From Chitinophaga rhizophila (GTDB lineage: Bacteria > Bacteroidota > Bacteroidia > Chitinophagales > Chitinophagaceae), in NCBI RefSeq assembly GCF_019492185.1, contig NZ_JAICCF010000004.1:558001-622000 (forward strand): a stretch of 64,000 nucleotides of DNA. Reading direction: 5' to 3'. Positions 38,301 through 45,003 of the stretch are shown here, in pieces. Numbering within the stretch: position 1 is the stretch's first letter; each line of letters opens with the position of its first letter. A program made the translations under genes and the position numbers. The notes under the pieces were generated by a model. That model was not told where the DNA came from, ran no database searches, and saw only the letters and a program-made list of their open reading frames with translations.

Positions 38301-38970
38301 ATAGTGTGAAGAGGTACCTTACAAATTCTTCGTCTCTCAGGTGTAGTGGCCGGGTGTCTTTATCAAAAAAGACATCGCCGTCGGCACTTTGCGGAATGTG
38401 CTGGATGATACCATCTTTTATCTTACGCGTCCAGTTAGGGCTGGTAAAGAAGAGCGTCAGCGGCGATGTACCACCTAAGAGTACATTTTCATAGAAGATC
38501 AGGAAGATGCTGCCGGTGTTGGCATAAGCCGGGTTATCTTTATCAAAGAATATCTGTTCCAGCGATTTGCCCAGCAGATAATTCGGATGCTTCTCTCCTT
38601 TTTGCTTCAGCTTTTCTATATTCTCTGACACCAGCCATTCCTTGAACCAGATCTTCTTGCCCGGGCCAATGTCTTCCGGGCGGCTACTAAAGATCAGTTG
38701 TAACACGTCAAGGCAGTCAGACACAAGCTGGTGGTAGATGGTATTGCCTTCCAGGCTGATATTATCAGAAGCCAGGATGTTAAATGCAGTATCAAATAGT
38801 TCCATTCTTGCCAGGGGTGATGGTATAGCAGTTCCTGCCTTGGAGGATCCTTTGGAAGCCGTGATGTTCTCTACCTCGAAACTGTCGGTATTAATACCGG
38901 TGCTGGGCGTCCAGCACTTGATTTCATTAGGATTATATCCTTTGTATTTTCTGAAGATATGCGGGGTCAT
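35386..38970 (-). CDS. Large actin/Hsp70-fold (ASKHA) ATPase, possibly SrfB-related
   Basis: A 1194-residue cytoplasmic protein. The first 600 residues are not recognised. An ASKHA nucleotide-binding domain then follows: phosphate-1 motif VDFGTSNTHVAY (about residues 603-614), phosphate-2 motif VDIGGGTTDVMMF (about 842-854) and an adenosine-type loop LSFTGKGSQY near 983. The length and a C-terminal ASKHA domain recall proteins annotated as virulence factor SrfB, but I cannot confirm that link. The C-terminal 200 residues look helical. It is encoded between the tubulin-like and coiled-coil genes with spacings of 12 and 1 base. Confidence 0.85.
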   Translation of the reverse strand: MTPHIFRKYKGYNPNEIKCWTPSTGINTDSFEVENITASKGSSKAGTAIPSPLARMELFDTAFNILASDNISLEGNTIYHQLVSDCLDVLQLIFSSRPEDIGPGKKIWFKEWLVSENIEKLKQKGEKHPNYLLGKSLEQIFFDKDNPAYANTGSIFLIFYENVLLGGTSPLTLFFTSPNWTRKIKDGIIQHIPQSADGDVFFDKDTRPLHLRDEEFVRYLFTLCRQEPEAFRKAQGLRRYINRSVAASRRFSDLLLNNTLTSPSAVLEDEYSKIMTNVDNKQLTIGGLYYHRLKEGREKEKVRKYSDFIINATTDNYQQQFNEKNEPVFVHPPLVLINGMNISGDYIEQNVPWNPSTVIRDLYHRAVPLYERKLPQGNGTAVMYPFITTEDLLEDYLLEVPYHINSTKFFSGFRGDFKYLLPVKKAYFNFFTFEDLKSALAITVTNGVVRVALTIPIKNKKGPREILFVKEYAKPKGNIIECRMGIGIYPFYKVKGDAPALKALKSFDILLANRIEQEGPERILLQFYTYKTAGQQGSALPHRMTQRSVFDKGGATATSKYYKVNDSFDYMTLTYKDPAGVQCEGMIIPDFENRVITVNQHKAFTYAVDFGTSNTHVAYMDNATELPMPFTIEEADQQMVLLNAPGTDANPGVRFAFYGQFPAIDQTLRREFMPAVITDKSRTTVSFPFKTATCEVSSFGKQDDANIDLFSHINIGYYIDQEETQGDVRYTTNLKWLLENNADHANKNRVMFFLKQLLTQIKVKTVLNNGDLDKMQLAWSLPLSMSKGNRLTLKNAFTEVFKEVFDGSSATLLPSIPESVAPYFYLTKTENALHDMANLVNVDIGGGTTDVMMFMESSGQRNDKYISTSFRFAGNDLWGSGFNGKLKDNGFITNYYEYQRANNISPANESKYLCRAQEDGSLRSDDLVSLLFRYDHKFRFSDSIAIGRPEMQTILYLHYSAIIYHIVEIVELKDYPLPRYLSFTGKGSQYIRLLCGGGKEELEQFTRLLINTYSQRELQRGFEVILNANPKEVTANGSVLYARADKNETERYNSLSEFVHPGFDPLQDAAFADKLRSTEKGAFQLGDVQEISSPLNVAVLRNLNRFLEKTLNNREVIEFLGEFKIKNLKETYEVLRWNGNIENGEGLIYDSYRKVLNDLRSRDQDEALPQSLFFFAFKESLYRLSKQIVAKKAV

Positions 38971-38982
38971 AAGTCACACGTT

Positions 38983-40491
38983 TTAGTTCATGGAAGGCAA
39001 TGCTTCCAGTTTGGAAAAGCATTCAGCTGCCACTCTGTTTAGTAGTTTAAGAAAGCGTTTATCTTTCTCAGTATCCGGGATGGTCTTTTTAAGTTCGTCT
39101 TCGATGTGGCCGAACTTCGTCTTTAACAGGGAATCGGTAATACCACCATTGATGGTTATACCCAGCCGCTTGACTACCTCAATTGGCTTACCTCTTACCA
39201 GTGAGTTCAGGTCAAGTTCTACATTAAAAGGCTGGAACTTACGCTCATTATCCATCATCTCTTTTAACCAGGACCTGTAATGATCTCGGAAGAAGCTGGT
39301 GAGGTGCTGGAAAAAGATGTCATTTTTCAGTTTACCTTCCAGGTCCAGCTCTTTGTAGAATGATTCATTGCTGAAGCGGGGAATCACTTCGAGGAACAGC
39401 TTCTTGGCATAAGTAAACAGCGTCAGCGGCTCCATGATAGTGGAACGTGTACTATCGAAGAAGTGACGTACATCTATCACCTGGTCTTCCTGCTTTATAC
39501 CAAAGTCGAAATAGGCGGTTTTCTCTCTTGACCTGAAGCTGTCGTCCGGTCTGTTAACGAAATCAATAATAGCAGTAGCGCCAAGCAGCTCAAGCAGGTG
39601 AGCGTTATTCTTCTGTTCCTCCCCGCCTTCCTTGTTATCGTATTGTTTCAGCGGATTGTCCCACAGCTGGTAGAAGCAATTAATCTTCCCTTTCAGGTAC
39701 TTCGCGTAGTAGGTCAGGGCAGCTTCTGTCTTAGAGTCAAACCGATCTGAGTTAATGGCACTCTTCTTATCATCAGAGACTTTATAGTACGGCATAACTG
39801 TCAGTGCGCCAAACACATTATTACGGAGCCGTTCTTCCTCCTGCAGTAATCTGACCAGTTGAGGAAAGCCGGAAGAGCCGGTACCACCAAAAATAGAACT
39901 GATGATAAAGATCCTGTCGTTCTCTCCGATGCTCTTCATCACAAACTTAAACTCTTTCGTAGCTGCAAGGTTGTTGAAGACAACACACCCGATATTAGGA
40001 TTACCTTTGAAGCCCATATCGAGCCGCAGGTTCAGTTCTGTATGGCTGTAATCCGGATGACCAGCGGGGGTATTGTCATACAGCGCGTCCAGGAGGTCCA
40101 TGGTAACATCGCCTACCAGTTCTTCGTCAGGATCAATGTATTTGATAAAGGAGGTTTCCAGGTTCTCAAACTGTAACTGGAAAGAGTCTTCCAGCTTATC
40201 TGTAACGCCTGTTTCCGGTTTGATAGAGTTCAGGGTATTCAGGTTTGTATTAAAGAAACCTTCCCTTATATCCTCTCTGTCTCCGTATCCCCTGGAGCGG
40301 ATCAGCTTATAGGACTCAAGCGCTTTCAGGGTGCGGGTGGTATCTGCATTCTTTGCATCAACGTCTATGATGATAGGAATGATCTTATTGGTGTTATTCA
40401 GCTTTACGCCCGACGCAAGCAGCATAGTCAGGGAGCGTAGTACTCTGGCTCCGGTGCCGCCGACACCGAAAACAAATATATTTCTGGTCAT
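38983..40491 (-). CDS. Tubulin/FtsZ-superfamily protein (Tubulin_2-like)
   Basis: A 502-residue protein. The N-terminus FVFGVGGTGARVLRSL (residues 6-21) is a nucleotide-binding glycine loop as in FtsZ and tubulin. IIPIIIDVDAKNADTTRTL follows, a strand with acidic turn. ISSIFGGTGSSGFPQL (about 205-220) matches the tubulin signature loop GGGTG[ST]G in altered form. The remainder lacks the FtsZ C-terminal tail. It resembles the divergent prokaryotic tubulin families (Pfam Tubulin_2; FtsZ-like families described from genome context as membrane-remodelling components). No catalytic T7-type loop could be pinned down. Confidence 0.85.
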   Translation of the reverse strand: MTRNIFVFGVGGTGARVLRSLTMLLASGVKLNNTNKIIPIIIDVDAKNADTTRTLKALESYKLIRSRGYGDREDIREGFFNTNLNTLNSIKPETGVTDKLEDSFQLQFENLETSFIKYIDPDEELVGDVTMDLLDALYDNTPAGHPDYSHTELNLRLDMGFKGNPNIGCVVFNNLAATKEFKFVMKSIGENDRIFIISSIFGGTGSSGFPQLVRLLQEEERLRNNVFGALTVMPYYKVSDDKKSAINSDRFDSKTEAALTYYAKYLKGKINCFYQLWDNPLKQYDNKEGGEEQKNNAHLLELLGATAIIDFVNRPDDSFRSREKTAYFDFGIKQEDQVIDVRHFFDSTRSTIMEPLTLFTYAKKLFLEVIPRFSNESFYKELDLEGKLKNDIFFQHLTSFFRDHYRSWLKEMMDNERKFQPFNVELDLNSLVRGKPIEVVKRLGITINGGITDSLLKTKFGHIEDELKKTIPDTEKDKRFLKLLNRVAAECFSKLEALPSMN

Positions 40492-40513
40492 GAGTAAGGG
40501 TATTTAGCAGGTA

Positions 40514-40885
40514 TCAGAATGGGGTTCGTTTAGCGAATATAGATGCACGCTTGAAGAATACAGATAAGATGATAAAGTATATCACTGCATATAGCGCATT
40601 GATCATGGAAAAGGTGAGCATGTACGGATCTCCCTCTTCCTGTGTACCGTTTATCGCCTGACCGTAAGCCAGTCCGGAAGCAATAAACGCCAGTATCACA
40701 GCGGTAATAACCCAGTGTTTCTGCTTATCCCAGACAGGCTTCCAGCGGCCCAGTAATACATAGAATATTACTGCGAAGACGACAGATAGTATCAAGGTAA
40801 ACAAGCCAACAGCGGGAAAGATAGATGTTTGGTAGGCAGGGTTATTATGCTCGCCGCCCAGCAATTCATACAAAAAACTAAACAT
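40514..40885 (-). CDS. Small membrane protein upstream of the tubulin-like gene
   Basis: A 123-residue protein with three hydrophobic helices (about residues 22-46, 57-78 and 93-112) and a basic C-terminus (KRASIFAKRTPF). No named family. Seven bases after the lipoprotein gene stop and 22 before the tubulin-like start. Probably an inner-membrane subunit of the same system. Confidence 0.75.
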   Translation of the reverse strand: MFSFLYELLGGEHNNPAYQTSIFPAVGLFTLILSVVFAVIFYVLLGRWKPVWDKQKHWVITAVILAFIASGLAYGQAINGTQEEGDPYMLTFSMINALYAVIYFIILSVFFKRASIFAKRTPF

Positions 40886-40892
40886 AACTGAT

Positions 40893-42191
40893 CTATTTTT
40901 TTATGGGTATGGAAATATCAATGTAATGCTGACTACTATTATCATAGGCTAACCGGACACCATCTATCAGGTGTTCCAGCGCAAAGGTCTTACCTGGTAT
41001 ATCGGTCACCTTGCGATCGTCCATAATAGACAATGCCCTGTAAGAAGTATCATACTGTAGCGGCAGGATTAAACCTGTCTGACCTGACTGATGGAGGTCA
41101 TCCATACGGAGCACAAATATGTGCGTACCAGCTTTTACTTTATCTATCTCGCCTGATTTAAGTTTGCTGCCAGCAACATTCTCTGCCAACAAAATCTTAT
41201 CGATATGACATTTCAGATCGGTTGGGGCTGTCTTGAGATGACTTCTGAGATAGCTGGTATCTCTGGCGTATGGCGGTAGTGAAGACAGATCTGTAACAAC
41301 AGCAAATACAACCGGTTCTTTAGCAGAAGGCTTCACATTCTTCAGACCATGCATTTCACTGTCTACTGACCAACTACCCTTCTTACCATAGTCGAACAGT
41401 ATATCGCTTTCAGTTACCGCCTTTCCGAACACGCCAAAATCCATGGCAAGGGTATAGGGTTGCAGACTCTCCAGAGTACTGATCTGCTTATTGAAGCGTG
41501 TAAGCAGTTCTCTGTTTCCAATCACCCATAGATAATACGGCCGGGATACGTTTCCTGCTAAAGGAATCACCTTATTCTGGTAGGTGTAGTAATTGCCAAT
41601 AAACGTTGAGTTAAACCCATAAACAGTAGCACACATTTTCTTTTTCCGATGCAGTTCCTGGAAAGCACTCGTTAAGGTTGCCTTCAGCTCACCTTCTGCA
41701 TTATATTTATTGATCTCCGGATTTGCCTTCACTACCTTATCAGGATAGGAAAGAATACAGTCTGACACAAACAGCGAGATGTCATTGGTACCAGTATGCT
41801 GTGCAATCATCTCGAATATCTTATGCATTTCAGAGCTCTTATTACCCGGCGGTGGCTTAACGGCAAGAGCATTAATAAAGTCCTGGGTAGAGCCGTTGAA
41901 AGGTACAATGGAGTCGGCGATATAGTAATTGTGTAACCGGAGCTTGCCGGAATCCACCCTTCCTTCAATGCTGACAAGCAGATTAGGTATTCTTTTGCTG
42001 AAGTCTGTAGCGCCATGCAGGTAACCGGTCATACTTCCGGACGTTTCCATAAAGAAGTTAATCTTCTCTATTTGTTTCTCTTTGGGTGCAGGCTTCGGAG
42101 TCTTTGGATCCCTGAAGGAACACGCATGGAAACAGGTAATTGTGCTTATGACAATAACCAGGGATAAAAAGTCAGTAACATACTTGCTCAT
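40893..42191 (-). CDS. VWA-like lipoprotein, first gene of the tubulin/actin-like operon
   Basis: A 432-residue protein with a signal sequence and likely lipobox ending at Cys24 (TCFHAC), followed by a Lys/Pro linker. From about residue 43 it looks like a von Willebrand A domain: FFMETSGSM has the DxSxS metal site with Glu49 in place of Asp, then LFVSDCILS and FAVVTDLSS carry further acidic residues at strand ends. The change from Asp to Glu may reduce metal binding. The protein would sit in the periplasm on a membrane. It starts the operon; the promoter must lie in the 490-base region shared with the ROK kinase gene. Confidence 0.8.
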   Translation of the reverse strand: MSKYVTDFLSLVIVISTITCFHACSFRDPKTPKPAPKEKQIEKINFFMETSGSMTGYLHGATDFSKRIPNLLVSIEGRVDSGKLRLHNYYIADSIVPFNGSTQDFINALAVKPPPGNKSSEMHKIFEMIAQHTGTNDISLFVSDCILSYPDKVVKANPEINKYNAEGELKATLTSAFQELHRKKKMCATVYGFNSTFIGNYYTYQNKVIPLAGNVSRPYYLWVIGNRELLTRFNKQISTLESLQPYTLAMDFGVFGKAVTESDILFDYGKKGSWSVDSEMHGLKNVKPSAKEPVVFAVVTDLSSLPPYARDTSYLRSHLKTAPTDLKCHIDKILLAENVAGSKLKSGEIDKVKAGTHIFVLRMDDLHQSGQTGLILPLQYDTSYRALSIMDDRKVTDIPGKTFALEHLIDGVRLAYDNSSQHYIDISIPIKK

Positions 42192-42682
42192 GAATTGGAG
42201 TTTTTAAAGCTAATGTTGAGGGGTACCATAAATAAGGGATTTTTTAAAGTAAAAAGGTTAATCGTCAGTTACAGTAATGCTATTTATCTGATTCTGCTTA
42301 CGCATGTAGCATTGTGATCGCTGCGCTGACGGTCACAATGTTAGGCATTCAGCCGATTGCATTTGTTAATCCCATGTTAACACGGTTTTTTCCCCTCTCG
42401 CTGTACCGGGAAAATCCCCTATAGTTTATTGCTGAAGAACACACGCTTTCTGAGGTTAATTTCTTTATCTATTCGCCAGGTGATTGTTGCTTTTTAGCAG
42501 CTGCTGTATTGTAATATTCTCTCCCTCCTGACGCCCTGACACCCCGAATTGGCAAACATATTACCTTGCCGGCTGCATTCATCGGGGCATAACATCCGGG
42601 GCCTGCACTATTGGTAGTCCGAAACGATATATGAACCGTCGATTACTGTTTTGTTGTCGTATTACACTTTCTTTTATCCAAT
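42192..42682. other. Divergent promoter region
   Basis: About 490 bases between the operon at 40893-42191 (minus) and the ROK kinase (plus). It must contain at least two promoters. I found no exact Bacteroidota -7 (TAnnTTTG) plus -33 (TTTG) pair at the usual spacing, and no strong repeats or genes. Confidence 0.4.
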
Positions 42683-42760
42683 ATGCTCGTTAATGATATG
42701 CCATTGAAAGACAGGCCCAGTATTTGTGCTCTATCCGCATTTACAAACAAACTCAACGCA

Positions 42761-43498
42761 ATGGCAGTATCTGATCATATTCTGGCAATCGATGTAGGAG
42801 GTTCCCATATCAAAGGCACAATCCTCAACAATAAGGGTGAATGGCAGATGGAATACAAGCGGGTACCTACACCCAAAGGAGCCAAACCGAAGGATGTACT
42901 CGACACAATTGCATCCCTGGTCAAAGGCATGCCTGCTTTTAACAAAGTCTCTGTCGGGTTCCCGGGTTACGTACGAAATGGCATTGTCTATACTGCACCC
43001 AACCTTGGCAATCCTCATTGGAAGAATATAGACCTGGGGCAGCAGATAGCAGACATGCTCCGGCAACCCGTAAGACTCGTCAATGACGCCGATCAGCTGG
43101 GACTAGGTGTCGTAAGCGGTAAAGGCTATGAACTGGCTGTTACCCTGGGCACCGGCTTTGGTACAGCCCTCCTCATAGATGGTTATCTGCTTCCACATCT
43201 GGAGCTTGCTCATCATCCTGTCACGAAAGAACATGACTATGATGAATATATAGGTAATAAGGCCCTGGAAGAACACGGAGAGGAAAAGTGGAATAAACGG
43301 ATGGAAAAGGTACTTGAGATCCTGAAAACTGTCTTTAATTACGATCGCCTGTATATAGGTGGTGGCAGTGCTGACGAACTAACCATGCCCCTGGCTGACA
43401 ACATCCATATTTTTACCAATAAAGATGGTATCAAAGGTGGTGCAACGCTGTGGGATATGGAGGATAAATATCATATCAGTACCAACTACCCAAAGTAG
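42761..43498 (+). CDS. ROK-family sugar kinase, probable polyphosphate/ATP glucokinase
   Basis: A 245-residue kinase when started at ATG 42761, which puts the phosphate-1 motif ILAIDVGGSHIKG near the N-terminus; an ATG at 42683 would add 26 residues. Other motifs are KVSVGFPGYV, RLVNDADQLGLG with the catalytic Asp, VTLGTGFGTALL and the C-terminal IGGGSADEL. The short length and motif spacing fit polyphosphate-type glucokinases. It uses the same ASKHA fold as the large protein of the neighbouring operon but is divergently transcribed and probably unrelated in function. Confidence 0.88.
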   Translation: MAVSDHILAIDVGGSHIKGTILNNKGEWQMEYKRVPTPKGAKPKDVLDTIASLVKGMPAFNKVSVGFPGYVRNGIVYTAPNLGNPHWKNIDLGQQIADMLRQPVRLVNDADQLGLGVVSGKGYELAVTLGTGFGTALLIDGYLLPHLELAHHPVTKEHDYDEYIGNKALEEHGEEKWNKRMEKVLEILKTVFNYDRLYIGGGSADELTMPLADNIHIFTNKDGIKGGATLWDMEDKYHISTNYPK

Positions 43499-43614
43499 TC
43501 AACACGTCTCTCAATAACCGGAAGCAGGCGTCAGGCGGAGGCAGGTATGACTACACTGAACAATATTCCCTGTGTATCTGTCAGCGCTTACGCCTGACGG
43601 CTCGTGCCTCAATA

Positions 43615-43645
43615 ATAAAGGGTGCTCATTACAAGCACCCTTTAT
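43615..43645. terminator. Strong bidirectional hairpin terminator
   Basis: A perfect 12-bp inverted repeat with a 7-base loop, whose outer bases give A-rich and T-rich flanks on each strand. It lies between the convergent ROK kinase and SusD genes. Confidence 0.8.
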
Positions 43646-43655
43646 GACTAAACAA

Positions 43656-44972
43656 TCATAGATTACTCTCGCTCTGCGGCAATGGGTACCGCGCCCACAC
43701 ATCGTCGTCGGGCCTGTCTTTCGGCAGTGTACCCAATAAGTTATAACGTCTGAGATCCACCCAGCGATGTCCTTCCATAAACAAAGAATACCGCCTGTTA
43801 TACAACAATTCTGTTATCAGCGCGGCCTGTGTAATAGCCCCGGCATATGGTGTCAGGTTATGTAATGACCTGATACGATTCAACGCTGTAATTGCATCCG
43901 GTATTGCATTGGACTGAATTTTGGCCTCGGCGTATATCAGTATCAGCTCTTCATTACGGATAATGCTGACTGGTGCATTCAATGAATTCCATACTACAAC
44001 ATCACGGCTGCCGGTCAGACCGTTCTGACTGATAGGTGCATTACGCAACGCGGTCTTCGTCAACCGGTCATCCCCGGGTATAATATTCGTTGCATATGAA
44101 GGGTGTGACACTCTTACTTCCCCGTTCGTATTAGGGGCCAGGTACAGCGTATTGGCCAGGTCACCGCCATTCGTAGAGAAATAGTGGTATACTCCTGTAT
44201 TCAGACTACCATTCAGATCAAAGAACGACTCATTCAGGGCTGTCAGCGCAGCAGCCCACTGCTTCTTGTAAATCAGCACCCGCGCTGCCAATGCACGATT
44301 GAAGCGTAATAGTCCGGCTGCGTCTTTAAACCCTGCAAAACCATTTGACAATGGAAACATTACGTCTGCGCCGGTCAGCTCTGCCTTACCTTCTTCCAGG
44401 AACTTCAGCACTGAATCCATCACTATACCCGGGTCAGTAATTATCGGACCTAACGCAGCGCCATTACGCACTGGTATACGCGCGCCGCTTGAATCTGTCA
44501 TATTGATATTCAGCAATAGCTGGTAACCGAGTATAGTATGGGCAAATCCCGCAAATGCCTTCTTCTGAACATCAGACGCAATGGCGGTACGGGCATTATT
44601 GGTGGCCTCCAGCAGTATAAAACACTGCCTCATCACCTGGTAACGTGAACCCCAGGGATTTGTCAGATAAAAGGTATTATTGTCAAGCACCCTGCTTCCT
44701 CCTCCCAGCAGGTCAGTCGTATAGCGGGGCTCTGAACCGGAGAAACGATAGATCTCCCGGCCTATAACACCTACTCCATCCAGGTAGCCGGCCAGGTTAT
44801 TACGCATACCTGATTCAATACCTGTTACCAGGTTAAACAGGTCACTCCGCGTCGGATTACTGGTAATATTACCTACTACGGGGGTATTCAGACTGTTAAT
44901 CTCACCCTTCTGACAGGCGCTCATCAGCAACAAAGCAACAGCGGCAGTTATTATTGAGAAATAGTTCTTCAT
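43656..44972 (-). CDS. SusD/RagB-family lipoprotein (second SusCD pair)
   Basis: A 438-residue lipoprotein with signal peptide and lipobox ending LLMSAC (Cys20). The SusD-like body includes LFNLVTGIESGMRN near the N-terminus and LILIYAEAKIQSNAI, LNRIRSLHNL and LFMEGHRWVDLRRYN in the C-terminal half. It would cap the SusC at 45004. No glycosidase, protease or sigma/FecR gene is next to the pair, so its cargo cannot be guessed from context. 31 bases follow the SusC stop. Confidence 0.92.
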   Translation of the reverse strand: MKNYFSIITAAVALLLMSACQKGEINSLNTPVVGNITSNPTRSDLFNLVTGIESGMRNNLAGYLDGVGVIGREIYRFSGSEPRYTTDLLGGGSRVLDNNTFYLTNPWGSRYQVMRQCFILLEATNNARTAIASDVQKKAFAGFAHTILGYQLLLNINMTDSSGARIPVRNGAALGPIITDPGIVMDSVLKFLEEGKAELTGADVMFPLSNGFAGFKDAAGLLRFNRALAARVLIYKKQWAAALTALNESFFDLNGSLNTGVYHYFSTNGGDLANTLYLAPNTNGEVRVSHPSYATNIIPGDDRLTKTALRNAPISQNGLTGSRDVVVWNSLNAPVSIIRNEELILIYAEAKIQSNAIPDAITALNRIRSLHNLTPYAGAITQAALITELLYNRRYSLFMEGHRWVDLRRYNLLGTLPKDRPDDDVWARYPLPQSESNL

Positions 44973-45003
44973 GTGTAATAGTTTTTAACAGATGGGAAAA
45001 TGA

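Noticed and set aside
42761..43498. ROK kinase as an eighth member of the tubulin/actin-like operon
   Set aside because: It is on the other strand, separated by about 570 bases, and has ordinary sugar-kinase motifs.
43529..43599. 9-bp inverted repeat after the ROK kinase gene
   Set aside because: The arms are 53 bases apart and a much stronger terminator follows at 43615-43645.
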